DNA of 64,000 nucleotides from Simplicispira lacusdiani (GTDB lineage: Bacteria; Pseudomonadota; Gammaproteobacteria; Burkholderiales; Burkholderiaceae_C): assembly GCF_003604195.1 (NCBI RefSeq), contig NZ_QXGR01000002.1, positions 310,001 to 374,000 of the forward strand. Reading direction: 5' to 3'. The first letter of the stretch is position 1. Each line of letters starts with the position of its first letter. The position numbers and the translations under genes were made by a program. Shown piece by piece: positions 44,620 through 53,730 of the stretch. A model generated the notes under the pieces. That model ran no database searches, was not told the DNA's origin, and was given only the letters and a program-made list of their open reading frames with translations.

Positions 44620-46206
44620 ATGGTGACCCGCATCTCCTCCCGCGCCGCGGCGCCTGCCTCCGTCCCCAGCCCCGCCCTCCCGAGCGCCAGCGCCGCCGCC
44701 CGCGAGGCGGCCCTGGCCGTGCAGAAGAACGTGCGCCGCGCCGCCACCGGCATGCTCGGCCTGTCGGGCGAGCGCATGAGCAAGGTGGACACCGCCTGGC
44801 TGCGCATGGATTCGCCCAGCAACCTGATGATGATCAACGGCGTGTGGACGGTCTCGCCCGGCATCACGCTGGCCGCGCTGCGCGAGCGCGTGCAGGAGCG
44901 CCTGCTGCAGTACCCGCGCTTTCGCCAGCGCGTGGTCGAGGACGCGGCCGGGGCCACCTGGGTCGATGACCAGCGCTTCGACATCGCCGCCCATGTGGAG
45001 AGCGCCCGGTTGCCGCGCCGCAAGGGCCAGAGCCAGCAGGCGGCGCTGCAGCAGTTCGTGGGCGACCTGGCCACGCAGCCACTCGACCCCAAGCGCCCGC
45101 TGTGGCACTTCTACCTGGTGGAGGACTTCACTGGCGACGACGGCCTCCCCGGCAGCGCGCTGGTGGTGCGGCTGCACCACTGCATCGCCGACGGCATCGC
45201 GCTGATCTCGGTGACCATGTCCATCGTCGACGGCGGCACCGAGCCGCCGAAGCGCCGCAAGAAGGCCCCGGCCAGCGCCGAGGACTGGATCGCCGACGCC
45301 CTCATCAAGCCCTTCACCGGCATGACCGTGAAGGCGCTGGACATGGTGGGCGAGAGCGCCGCCAAATCGCTGCACCTGCTGCTCGACCCCGAGAAGGCCG
45401 TGCAGCATGGCCTGGCGGGTTCGGTGGACGCGGCGCGCCTGGGCTACCAGCTCGTCAGCGACGCGGCCGCGCTGGCGCTCATGCCCGACGACTCGCCCAC
45501 CGCGCTCAAGGGCGAGCCCGGCACGCACAAGCGCGTGGCCTGGTGCCCGCCGCTGCCGCTGGACGAGGTCAAGGCCATCGGCAAGGCCCTCAACTGCTCG
45601 GTCAACGACGTGCTGCTGTCCTGCGTGGCCGGCGCCATCGGCGGCTACCTGCGCCAGCACGGCGAGGACACTGCGGGCAAGGAGATCCGCGCCATGATCC
45701 CGGTGAACCTGCGCCCCATGGAGGAGGCCTGGAAGCTCGGCAACCACTTCGGCCTGGTGCCGCTGGTGCTGCCCATCGGCATCACCAACCCGGTCGAGCG
45801 CGTGTACGAGGTGCGCAGCCGCATGGCCGCCCTCAAGGGCAGCACGCAGCCGCTGCTGGCGTTTGGACTGCTGGCCGTGGCCGGCCTGCTCATCAAGCCG
45901 GCGCAGGACGCGCTGCTCAACCTCTTCAGCCGCAAGACCACGGCCGTGATGACCAACGTGCCGGGCCCGCGCGAGCCCATCCACCTGTGCGGATCGCGCG
46001 TGACGCAGTGCATGTTCTGGGTGCCGCAATCGGGCAACGTGGGGCTGGGCGTGTCCATCCTGAGCTACGGCGGCGGCGTGCAGTTCGGCGTCATCACCGA
46101 CACCCAGCTGTGCCCCGAGCCGCAGCAGATCATCGACGCCTTCGCGCCCGAGTTCGCCGCGCTGTCCACGCTCACGCTGATGCTGCCGTGGGGCGAGGCG
46201 GCCTAG
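44620..46206 (+). CDS. Wax ester synthase/diacylglycerol acyltransferase (WS/DGAT) family protein
   Basis: The 528-residue protein has the catalytic motif HHCIADG near residue 186, with LWHFYLVEDF shortly before it. It also has the C-terminal family block NVPGPREPIHLCGSRV and later LSYGGGVQFGVITD. WS/DGAT enzymes make wax esters or triacylglycerol from acyl-CoA. The start at 44620 gives an Ala/Ser-rich N-terminal tail of about 40 residues. With the ACBP and PHA-associated genes nearby, storage lipid metabolism is likely. The next gene starts inside its 3' end. Confidence 0.9.
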   Translation: MVTRISSRAAAPASVPSPALPSASAAAREAALAVQKNVRRAATGMLGLSGERMSKVDTAWLRMDSPSNLMMINGVWTVSPGITLAALRERVQERLLQYPRFRQRVVEDAAGATWVDDQRFDIAAHVESARLPRRKGQSQQAALQQFVGDLATQPLDPKRPLWHFYLVEDFTGDDGLPGSALVVRLHHCIADGIALISVTMSIVDGGTEPPKRRKKAPASAEDWIADALIKPFTGMTVKALDMVGESAAKSLHLLLDPEKAVQHGLAGSVDAARLGYQLVSDAAALALMPDDSPTALKGEPGTHKRVAWCPPLPLDEVKAIGKALNCSVNDVLLSCVAGAIGGYLRQHGEDTAGKEIRAMIPVNLRPMEEAWKLGNHFGLVPLVLPIGITNPVERVYEVRSRMAALKGSTQPLLAFGLLAVAGLLIKPAQDALLNLFSRKTTAVMTNVPGPREPIHLCGSRVTQCMFWVPQSGNVGLGVSILSYGGGVQFGVITDTQLCPEPQQIIDAFAPEFAALSTLTLMLPWGEAA

Positions 46207-46754
46207 CCCTGGCCTGCGCGCTCGGGCTGCTGTGCGCGGGCGCCCGGGCCGAGGTGCAGGAGGAGCACGAGCACGCTCCCTACCCCGTGCACGCCCGCGC
46301 CGACCAGACGCTGCGCGAGGCGCTGAACGCGGCCACGCCCATCACCTCGGACGGCAAGCGCTTCCACGGCTACACGCAGTGGAACGTGCGCTGGAACTTC
46401 TGGTGGCAGCAGGATGGCGCGGGCCGCTGCCGCATCACGCGCGTGGCCACACGGCTGCACACCCGCATCCAGATGCCCGAGCTGCGCACCGGGACGGCCA
46501 CGCAGGAGGCGCAGTTCCAGCGCTACCACCGCGCGCTGTACCAGCATGAGCAAGGCCATGTGCGGTTCGGCCGCCAGGCCGCGCAGGCCATCGACCAGGG
46601 CATCGCCACCCTGCCGGAAGCGAGCGACTGCCCCACGCTGGAACGCCAGGCCAACGCCCTGGGCCAGCGCCTGCTGGCCGAGCAGGTGGCGCGCGAAAAG
46701 GCCTATGACCGCGACACCGGCCATGGCGCCACGCAGGGCGCGAAGCTCGATTGA
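46188..46754 (+). CDS. DUF922 family predicted secreted zinc-dependent protease
   Basis: The 188-residue protein carries HEQGHVRFGRQAA, an HExxH zinc motif, and YTQWNVRWNFWWQQDGAGRC, both typical of DUF922. No ATG is available; a GTG at 46188 gives the signal peptide RGGLALACALGLLCAGARA and overlaps the upstream acyltransferase gene by 19 bases. It probably acts in the periplasm. The TGA stop at 46752-46754 forms the left edge of a dispersed repeat. Confidence 0.8.
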   Translation: MGRGGLALACALGLLCAGARAEVQEEHEHAPYPVHARADQTLREALNAATPITSDGKRFHGYTQWNVRWNFWWQQDGAGRCRITRVATRLHTRIQMPELRTGTATQEAQFQRYHRALYQHEQGHVRFGRQAAQAIDQGIATLPEASDCPTLERQANALGQRLLAEQVAREKAYDRDTGHGATQGAKLD

Positions 46755-46814
46755 TGCTATTGTTTTAATAGCTACTGGCGCTTACTCATCAAGCGCAAAG
46801 AGCCAAAAACATCA
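46752..46814. repeat. Dispersed palindromic repeat, copy F, between convergent genes
   Basis: TGATGCTATTGTTTTAATAG, CTACTGGCGCTTACTCATCA and AGCGCAAAGAGCCAAAAACA form the element. It begins at the stop codon of the DUF922 gene and ends at the stop codon of the minus-strand DUF2817 gene, so both stops appear to be contributed by, or abut, the repeat. Confidence 0.8.
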
Positions 46815-47909
46815 AGAACCCAGTCCATCCACCGCCTGGAACAGGGCCTGCCGGGCCTGCGCGATGACCTGGCCCTTCCAGGCATCGGTGTCGGTGTAGA
46901 AGGCCGCCCGCATCTGGGCCCGGATCGCTTCGGCAAGCGCGGGCGCGGCCTCGGGGTGGAGCCGCAGCCACTGCTCCGCGCGCAAGGCCTGCAGCACCTC
47001 CCACACCGGCAGGGTGCCGTATTCCAGCGCGATGCCGGTGGTTTCGGCCTGCGGGCATTCGCCGTCGATGGCGCTCCACATCTGCCCGGTCAGGAAGGCC
47101 GAGGACGAACTGCCGTCGTGCAACGAGGTGACCGGCGTGGCGCCACCGCCGCCCCACCAGCGGCGCGCGCGCGCCAAGGCCGCCGCATCGTCGCCGCCCG
47201 CGTGGATGCGCTCGCCATGGCCGCTGGGGCCCAGGCCGGTGTGCAGGTCGATCCAGGCGATGCGCGCGGCCTGCCGGCCCTGCTCGCGCAGCACCTGGCG
47301 CAGCGCCAGGTGGCTCCAGGTGGGCGCCGTACCGCCAAAGTACAGCCCCTGCGGAAATTCATGCTGCCCGCGCGTGATGGCGGCTTGCAACGCCGCCTCG
47401 CCCCGGGTGGCGACAAAATGATTCACCGCCGCCTGGTTCGCGGCATCGGGCGGCCAGGTCTCGGGAATGAGCAGGTGCGCGATCTCCCGGTAGGCCTCGT
47501 TGACCGGCAAGGGGCGGGAGAAATCGGGAAAGTTGCGGTTCAGGTCCACGTTCTCGTGCGTGGCGCGGCGCAGGTGCGAGAAACCGTAGGGGTTGAGCGC
47601 GTGCAGGTAGAGCACGGCCACGCCCTGCGCGCGCGCATGGTCGCGCCATGCCGGGTCGTGCAGCGCGAACACCTGCACGCCGCTGCCGCAGAAGCCCTCC
47701 ACGCCATGGCAGCCGCTGCTGACGATGAGCAGCCGCTCGGCGTTCTGCGGGCCGTCGCGCGCCACGTCCAGCGCCAGGGTCTCGCCCTCGCACCCGGGCA
47801 GCGGGTGCACATGCGATTGCAGCGCCAGGCCCGCCGTGGCCGCCGCCTCCAGGAACTGCACGCGGGCGCGCGCATAGCTCCCGGCGAAGGCCTGCGCGAC
47901 GCCGATCAT
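46812..47909 (-). CDS. DUF2817/M14-like metallopeptidase family protein
   Basis: The 365-residue protein has the zinc carboxypeptidase-like pattern SSGCHGVEGFCGSGVQVFAL, NPYGFSHLRRATHENVDLNR (with the NPxG...NxDLNRNF block) and AWIDLHTGLGPSGHGERI. These features place it in DUF2817, related to M14 peptidases and aspartoacylase. The substrate is unknown. The ATG overlaps the stop of the M20 hydrolase gene by four bases, so both are translated from one transcript and may process related peptides or acylated amino acids. Confidence 0.87.
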   Translation of the reverse strand: MIGVAQAFAGSYARARVQFLEAAATAGLALQSHVHPLPGCEGETLALDVARDGPQNAERLLIVSSGCHGVEGFCGSGVQVFALHDPAWRDHARAQGVAVLYLHALNPYGFSHLRRATHENVDLNRNFPDFSRPLPVNEAYREIAHLLIPETWPPDAANQAAVNHFVATRGEAALQAAITRGQHEFPQGLYFGGTAPTWSHLALRQVLREQGRQAARIAWIDLHTGLGPSGHGERIHAGGDDAAALARARRWWGGGGATPVTSLHDGSSSSAFLTGQMWSAIDGECPQAETTGIALEYGTLPVWEVLQALRAEQWLRLHPEAAPALAEAIRAQMRAAFYTDTDAWKGQVIAQARQALFQAVDGLGS

Positions 47910-49117
47910 GCGCCGGCGCGGGCCTGGCCCAGCCAGTCCTGGGCCAGGCGCACCCAGTAGGTGGCCCCCAGGGGAATGAGGTCGTCGTTGAAGTCGTAGC
48001 TCGGGTTGTGCAGCGTGCAGGGGCCGCCGCCATGGCCCAGGGCGCGGTGGTCGCCGTCGCCGTTGGCGATGAAGCAGTAGGCGCCGGGCTTGGCCTGCAG
48101 CATGTAGGCGAAGTCCTCGGCGCCCATGGTGGGCTCCTGCTCCAGCACCTGTCCCTCGCCCACGATGGAGGCCATGACGCGCCGCGCGAACGCGGCCTCG
48201 GCGGGCGCGTTCACCGTGGGCGGGTAGTTGCGCACGAACTCGAACTCGCAGGTGGCGCCATGCGCGGCGCAGAGGTGCTCGGCGATCTGGCGCATGCGCT
48301 GCTCGATCAGGTCCAGCACCTCCAGCGTGAAGGTGCGCACCGTGCCCTGCAGCTCGCAGCTGTCGGGCACCACGTTGGTGGCCTCTCCGGCATGGATCAT
48401 CGTGACCGAGATCACGCCCGCGTCCACGGGCTTCTTGTTGCGGCTGATGATGGTCTGGAAAGCCAGCACCATCTGGCAGGCGATGGGCACCGGGTCGATG
48501 CCGGTGTGGGGCAGCGCGGCGTGGCCGCCCTTGCCCCGGATGGTGATCTTGAACTCGTTGCTCGACGCCATCACCGGCCCCGGGCTCACCGCGAAGCTGC
48601 CCACGGGCATGCCCGGCCAGTTGTGCATGCCGAACACCGCCTCCATGGGGAAGCGCTCGAACAGGCCGTCCTCGATCATCACGCGCGCGCCGCCGCCGCC
48701 CTCCTCGGCCGGCTGGAAGATCAGGTACACCGTGCCGTCGAAGTCGCGGTGCCGCGCCAGGTGCTGCGCCGCCGCCAGCAGCATGGCGGTGTGGCCGTCG
48801 TGGCCGCAGGCGTGCATCTTGCCCGCGTGCTGGCTGGCATGGGCGAAGGTGTTGAACTCCTGCATGGGCAGCGCGTCCATGTCGGCGCGCAGGCCCAGGG
48901 CGCGGCCGCAGGCCCCGCCGTCGCGCCCGTGCACGATGCCCACCACGCCGGTCTGGCCCAGGCCCCGGTGGACGGGAATGCCCCATTCGGTGAGCTTGCC
49001 GGCCACCAGCTCGGCGGTGCGCACCTCCTCGAAGCACAGCTCGGGATGGGCATGGATGTCGCGGCGCAGGGCGGCGATCGAAGCCGCGTGGGCGGCAATG
49101 GAATCGATGACTTTCAT
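47906..49117 (-). CDS. M20 family amidohydrolase (hippurate hydrolase/aminoacylase type)
   Basis: The 403-residue enzyme shows the M20D metal motifs: HACGHDGHTAMLLAAAQHLA, FQPAEEGGGGARVMIEDG and EPTMGAEDFAYMLQ, with the N-terminal RRDIHAHPELCFEE. It hydrolyses N-acyl amino acids such as hippurate. The start MKVIDSIAAH at 49117 has GAGGAAA upstream; an in-frame start 24 bases earlier is less likely. It is followed by the DUF2817 gene with ATGA overlap. Confidence 0.93.
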   Translation of the reverse strand: MKVIDSIAAHAASIAALRRDIHAHPELCFEEVRTAELVAGKLTEWGIPVHRGLGQTGVVGIVHGRDGGACGRALGLRADMDALPMQEFNTFAHASQHAGKMHACGHDGHTAMLLAAAQHLARHRDFDGTVYLIFQPAEEGGGGARVMIEDGLFERFPMEAVFGMHNWPGMPVGSFAVSPGPVMASSNEFKITIRGKGGHAALPHTGIDPVPIACQMVLAFQTIISRNKKPVDAGVISVTMIHAGEATNVVPDSCELQGTVRTFTLEVLDLIEQRMRQIAEHLCAAHGATCEFEFVRNYPPTVNAPAEAAFARRVMASIVGEGQVLEQEPTMGAEDFAYMLQAKPGAYCFIANGDGDHRALGHGGGPCTLHNPSYDFNDDLIPLGATYWVRLAQDWLGQARAGA

Positions 49118-49197
49118 GGCGCAGGTTTCCTCAATCGCCACAGTCTAGCCCGGGCATTGCGCGGACGTGCTCCGGGGGTTTTCATTACCATCGCCGC

Positions 49198-51270
49198 ATG
49201 ACCTCCGCGCACACCCTGCCCCCCGCCATTCCCGCGCTCTCCACCCGCCAGGTGCGCGGCGCCTGCCCGCACGACTGCCCCGACACCTGCGCCCTGCTCA
49301 CCACCGTGGAAAACGGCGTGGCCACGCGCGTGCAGGGCAACCCGGCGCACGCGCAGACCGGCGGCGTGCTCTGCGCCAAGGTGTCCAAATACCCCGAGCG
49401 CACCTACCACGCCGAACGCATCCTCACGCCGCTCAAGCGCAGCGGCCCCAAGGGCAGCGGGCAGTTCACGCCCGTCACCTGGGACGAGGCGCTCACCGAC
49501 ATCGCCGCGCGCCTGGGCAGCATCGCCGCGCGCGACCCGCAGGCCATCCAGCCCTACAGCTACGCCGGCACCATGGGCCTGGTGCAGGGCGAGAGCATGG
49601 ACCGGCGCTTCTTCCACCGCCTGGGCGCCTCCTTCCTGGACCGCACCATCTGCGCCACGGCCGGCGGCGAGGGCCTGGTGCACACGCTGGGCGGCAAGGT
49701 GGGCATGAAGGTGGAGTTCTTTGCCGAGTCCAAACTGATCCTCATCTGGGGCAGCAACTCGATCGGCAGCAACCTGCATTTCTGGCGCATCGCCCAGCAG
49801 GCCAAGCGCGATGGCGCCAAGCTGGTGTGCATCGACCCGCGCAAGAGCGAAACCGCAGAGAAATGCCATGAGCACATCCAGCTCCTGCCCGGCACCGACG
49901 CGGCGCTGGCGCTGGCGCTGATGCACGAGCTCATCACGCACGACTGGCTCGACCACGACTACATCGCACGCCACACCGTGGGCTGGGAAAAGCTGCGCGA
50001 ACGCGCTCTGCAATGGCCGCCCGAGCGCGCGGCGCAGGTGTGCGGCATTCCGGTGGAACAGATCCGCCAGCTCGCGCGCGCTTACGGCACCACCCGGCCC
50101 GCCGCCATCCGCCTGAACTACGGCATGCAGCGCGTGCACGGCGGCGCCAACGCGGTGCGCGCCGTGGCCTGCCTGCCCGCGCTCACGGGCGCCTGGCGCC
50201 ACCGCGCGGGTGGCGTGCTGCTGTCCAGCTCGGGCAGCTTCCCGGTGGACCGCGCCGCGCTGCAGCGCCCGGATTTGCTCGCTGGCCGCAGCCCACGCAC
50301 CATCAACATGGTGACCATTGGCGATGACCTGTTGCGCGAGGCCTCGCCCGCCTTCGGCCCGAAGATCGAGGCGCTGGTGGTTTACAACAGCAACCCCGTG
50401 GCCGTGGCGCCCGACTCCAGCAAGGTGGTGCAGGGCTTCGCGCGCGAGGACCTGTTCACCGTGGTGCTGGAGCACTTCCAGACCGACACCGCCGACTACG
50501 CCGATTACATCCTGCCCGCCACCACGCAGCTGGAGCACTGGGACGTGCACCTGGCCTACGGCCACACCGACGTGCTGCTGAACCAGCCGGCCATTGCGCC
50601 GCTGGGCCAGGCGCGCAGCAACACGCAAATCTTTCGCGAGCTGGCCGTGCGCATGGGCTTCACCGAGCCCTGCTTCGCGGACAGCGACGAGCAGCTCTGC
50701 CGCCAGGCCTATGGCGCCAAGGTGGACTTCAACCAACTGCTGGAACAGGGCTTCGCGCCGCTGGGCGGGCCGGACGCGCCGTTCGCCGAAGGGGGCTTTC
50801 CCACACCTTCAGGGAAGTGCGAGTTCTTCAGCGAGCGCCTCGCGGCGCAGGGCCTGGACGGCCTGCCCGACCATGTGCCCAACCACGAAGCGGCGGGCAG
50901 CTCCGCGCAGTACCCGCTGGCCATGATCTCGCCGCCGGCGCGCAACTTCCTCAACTCGACCTTCGTCAACGTGAAGAGCCTGCGCGACATCGAGGGCCGG
51001 CCGCTGCTGGAGATCCACCCGCGGGACGCAGCCGCGCGCGGCATTGCCGAGGGCAGCGTGGTGCGCGTGTTCAATGGCCGCGGCAGCTACCGCTGCCACG
51101 CCCATGTGAGCGAGCGCGCGCGGCCCGGCGTGGTCAACGGTCTGGGCATCTGGTGGCGCAAGCTGGGCCTGGACGGCCACAACGTGAACCAGCTCACCAG
51201 CCAGGCGCTGACCGACCTGGGGCGCGGGCCGACGTTCTACGACTGCCTGGTGGAAGTGGTAGCCGACTGA
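49198..51270 (+). CDS. Molybdopterin-dependent oxidoreductase, formate dehydrogenase-like
   Basis: The 690-residue protein has an N-terminal iron-sulfur motif CPHDCPDTC plus a further Cys in GVLCAKVSKYPERTYH. Molybdopterin-binding blocks follow: YSYAGTMGLVQGESMDRRFF, LILIWGSNSIGSNLHFWRI, and the C-terminal dinucleotide-binding domain PLAMISPPARNFLNSTFV. No twin-arginine signal is seen, so it is probably cytoplasmic. Electron acceptor and substrate are unknown. The protein lacks dedicated small subunits next to it. Confidence 0.88.
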   Translation: MTSAHTLPPAIPALSTRQVRGACPHDCPDTCALLTTVENGVATRVQGNPAHAQTGGVLCAKVSKYPERTYHAERILTPLKRSGPKGSGQFTPVTWDEALTDIAARLGSIAARDPQAIQPYSYAGTMGLVQGESMDRRFFHRLGASFLDRTICATAGGEGLVHTLGGKVGMKVEFFAESKLILIWGSNSIGSNLHFWRIAQQAKRDGAKLVCIDPRKSETAEKCHEHIQLLPGTDAALALALMHELITHDWLDHDYIARHTVGWEKLRERALQWPPERAAQVCGIPVEQIRQLARAYGTTRPAAIRLNYGMQRVHGGANAVRAVACLPALTGAWRHRAGGVLLSSSGSFPVDRAALQRPDLLAGRSPRTINMVTIGDDLLREASPAFGPKIEALVVYNSNPVAVAPDSSKVVQGFAREDLFTVVLEHFQTDTADYADYILPATTQLEHWDVHLAYGHTDVLLNQPAIAPLGQARSNTQIFRELAVRMGFTEPCFADSDEQLCRQAYGAKVDFNQLLEQGFAPLGGPDAPFAEGGFPTPSGKCEFFSERLAAQGLDGLPDHVPNHEAAGSSAQYPLAMISPPARNFLNSTFVNVKSLRDIEGRPLLEIHPRDAAARGIAEGSVVRVFNGRGSYRCHAHVSERARPGVVNGLGIWWRKLGLDGHNVNQLTSQALTDLGRGPTFYDCLVEVVAD

Positions 51271-51274
51271 GAAC

Positions 51275-51336
51275 TATCAAAACGATAGCATTCAGCGCTT
51301 TACCCGCTTGCCTTGGAGCCGTTTTTGATTCAAAAC
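51275..51336. repeat. Dispersed palindromic repeat, copy G, between convergent genes
   Basis: CTATCAAAACGATAGCATTC, AGCGCTTTACCCGCTTGCCT and TGGAGCCGTTTTTGATTCAA match the family layout. It lies between the molybdopterin enzyme gene and the FAH-type gene, both ending here. Confidence 0.82.
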
Positions 51337-51349
51337 GGCGCCGTGCCGG

Positions 51350-52345
51350 CTATTCCTGGCTTTCGGCCAGCACCACCACGGTCTGATCGATGGCGCCGCA
51401 CAGGCTCTGGCCGCCCGGCCCCTTCATCTCGATGCGCACGGTGTCACCGGCCTGCAGATAGCCGGTGGCGGGCTGGCCATCTTGCAGGGCCTCCAGACAG
51501 CGCTTCTCGGCGATGCTGGCGTAACCCTTGGTGCCGTCCGGATGGCCCACGGGGCCGCTGCCGACGATGCTGCCAGCGCGCAGCGCGCGTGTCTGGCAGG
51601 CCTGGGCGATGAGCTGGCCGAAATCGAAATCCATGCCCTCGGCGGCGTCGCACAGCCCGACCTTGCGGCCGTTCCAGGCGGTCTGCAGCGTCAGGTGCAC
51701 GCGGCCCTGGCCCCAGGCGTCGCCCAGTTCGTCGAGCGTCACGGCCACGGGGCTGAAGGCGGTGGCCGGGCGGCTTTGCAGCGGGGCCTGGCCGCGCTCG
51801 CGCTCCATCGCTTCGAGGCTGCGCAGGGCCACGGTGTTGGCCAGCATCACGAGGCGGATGCCGTCGAGCGCCTGCGCGGGCGTGCTGCCGCGCGGCACGT
51901 CGCCCGTGACCACGGCCAGGCCCGCGCCAAAATCGATGCCCAGGGCCTCGCTCACCGCCACGATGTCGTCGTGCGGGCCGAGCGCGGCGTCGCCCGTGGC
52001 CTGGCGCAGCAGGGGCGCGCGGCGCAGGGCCTCGGGCGGTTCGGCCCCGGCCAGCCGGCACTCCAGCGCCGCATGGTGCGGGTAGGCCCGGCCCTCGATG
52101 CACTGGCAGGCGCGCGGCAGCGGCGCCATGCACTGCCGGGGATCGAAGGGAAAGGCATGGCGCGCGCGGCCGGCGTTGAGGCTGTCGTACAGGTGCTGCA
52201 ACTGCGGCGCGAGAAAGCCCCAGTCGTCCAGCACCTGCTGCAGGCGGTGGGCGATGCCGGTGGCGTAGTGGGCCGTGCCCAGGTCGCGCGAAACAACCAC
52301 GAGTTGGCCGTCGCGGGAGCCGTCCTTGAGGGTGGCGAATTTCAT
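51350..52345 (-). CDS. Fumarylacetoacetate hydrolase (FAH) family protein
   Basis: The 331-residue protein has an N-terminal domain and the FAH fold with the metal-binding and substrate blocks YPHHAALECRLAGAEPPEA, FGAGLAVVTGDVPRGSTPA, GSGPVGHPDGTKGYASIAEK and QAGDTVRIEMKG. It probably cleaves or hydrates an acylpyruvate-type intermediate of aromatic catabolism; relatives include fumarylacetoacetase. The start MKFATLKDGSRDGQ at 52345 is a classic N-terminus of the group. Confidence 0.9.
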   Translation of the reverse strand: MKFATLKDGSRDGQLVVVSRDLGTAHYATGIAHRLQQVLDDWGFLAPQLQHLYDSLNAGRARHAFPFDPRQCMAPLPRACQCIEGRAYPHHAALECRLAGAEPPEALRRAPLLRQATGDAALGPHDDIVAVSEALGIDFGAGLAVVTGDVPRGSTPAQALDGIRLVMLANTVALRSLEAMERERGQAPLQSRPATAFSPVAVTLDELGDAWGQGRVHLTLQTAWNGRKVGLCDAAEGMDFDFGQLIAQACQTRALRAGSIVGSGPVGHPDGTKGYASIAEKRCLEALQDGQPATGYLQAGDTVRIEMKGPGGQSLCGAIDQTVVVLAESQE

Positions 52346-52476
52346 GGCGGGGTGCGCGTTGGGGGAAGAGGGGCCGGGCGGCGGTGTCATGCCACGGAAC
52401 GCGGAATTCTAGGGCAGCCCGGGCCCCCGGAACCACGCCGTGGGTTACCCTTGGAACCTGCTCCGCCGCCGATTGC

Positions 52477-53592
52477 ATGATTCCCCGCCGCCCCCTGTTG
52501 CTGATCACCGCCCTGGTGCTGGCCCTGCACGCCCTGGTGCTGGGCGGCACGGCGCCGCATTGGGCAGGGGCTCCGGCCGAGGCGCCGCCGGTCTTCGCCA
52601 CGCGCACCGTCGCCGCGCCGCCGCCCGCGCCCGCCGCGCGGGTGGCCGAGGCGGCTCCAGCGCCAGCGGCACGGCCTGCGCCACGCAAGAAGCCGCGCCC
52701 GAAACCCGCCACGCCCGCCGCTGAAACCACGACCGCCCCCCCGCTGATCGCAGAGAGCGCCAGCGAGGCCGGCCCTGCCGCCGAGCCGGCACCAGACAGC
52801 GCCACCGCGCAGGCCGCGCCAGCCCCCGAAACACCCGCCAGCCCGCCCCCCGCCGACCCGGCGCCCCCCGAAGCCCCGGCCGCGCCGGGCAGCGCCATCG
52901 CCATCACGCCACCCGGCGCGGCCGAGGACGCGGGCAGCCCGCAGCCCCCCGCCGTGCGCCTGCCCGCGCCCGCGCGCCTGGGCTTCGACGTGGCGGGCCA
53001 GTCCAAGGGTTTCCAGTACAGCGCGCGGGCCGAGCTGCTGTGGCAGCACGACGGCCAGCAGTACCAGGCGCGGCAGGAGATCAGCGTGCTGTTCCTGGGC
53101 TCGCGCACGCAGACCAGCGTGGGCGAGATCACGCCCCTGGGCCTGCAGCCCCGGCGCTTCGGTGACCGCTCGCGCAGCGAGCAGGCCGCGCATTTCGACT
53201 TCGCCCAGGGGCGCGTGACCTTCAGCGCCAACACGCCGTCCGCCCCCATCGCGCCCGGCGCGCAGGACCGGCTCAGCGTTTTCCTGCAACTCGGCGCCCT
53301 GCTCGCCGCGACGCCGCAGCGCTTTGCCGTGGGCACGCGCATCAGCATCCCCACCGTGAGCGCGCGCGCCGCCGACACCTGGACCTTCACGGTCGAGGGC
53401 GAGGAAACGCTGGAGCTGTCCATGGGCAGCTTGCATGCCGTGCAGCTGCAGCGCCTGCCGCGCCGCGACTACGACCAGAAGGCGCAGGTCTGGCTGGCGC
53501 CCGGGCTGGACTACCTGCCCGCGCGCATCCGCATCACCCAGGCCAATGGCGACTTCGCCGAGCTGAACCTGCGCAGCCATGCGCAGCCGTAA
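52477..53592 (+). CDS. DUF3108 domain protein with Pro/Ala-rich linker
   Basis: The 371-residue protein has a membrane anchor or signal (PLLLITALVLALHALVLGG). A long Pro/Ala-rich linker spans roughly residues 30-165, and the C-terminal DUF3108 domain follows (LGFDVAGQSKGFQYSARAEL, DRLSVFLQLGALLAATP, GLDYLPARIRITQANGDFAE). The layout resembles periplasm-spanning envelope proteins such as TonB, but no TonB domain is seen. Function is unknown. Its TAA stop is overlapped by a fragment of the MITE end sequence. Confidence 0.85.
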   Translation: MIPRRPLLLITALVLALHALVLGGTAPHWAGAPAEAPPVFATRTVAAPPPAPAARVAEAAPAPAARPAPRKKPRPKPATPAAETTTAPPLIAESASEAGPAAEPAPDSATAQAAPAPETPASPPPADPAPPEAPAAPGSAIAITPPGAAEDAGSPQPPAVRLPAPARLGFDVAGQSKGFQYSARAELLWQHDGQQYQARQEISVLFLGSRTQTSVGEITPLGLQPRRFGDRSRSEQAAHFDFAQGRVTFSANTPSAPIAPGAQDRLSVFLQLGALLAATPQRFAVGTRISIPTVSARAADTWTFTVEGEETLELSMGSLHAVQLQRLPRRDYDQKAQVWLAPGLDYLPARIRITQANGDFAELNLRSHAQP

Positions 53593-53606
53593 GAGCCTGC
53601 TCAAAG
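53592..53606. repeat. Solo fragment of the MITE terminal repeat
   Basis: AGAGCCTGCTCAAAG is identical to 43901-43915 at the left end of the MITE-like element. It lies directly on the stop codon of the DUF3108 gene. No second end is visible nearby, so it may be a decayed copy or chance. Confidence 0.45.
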
Positions 53607-53730
53607 AAGCGTTCCGCCCCTTTCCCTGACACGGCCCGGTTTTCGTGGAATACTGGGGCCGTAGTGGATTCGGACTTGAACTTGCCGTCGCCGTTGCCAT
53701 CTGACAGTAGGAAAGATCAGGGAGAACACC

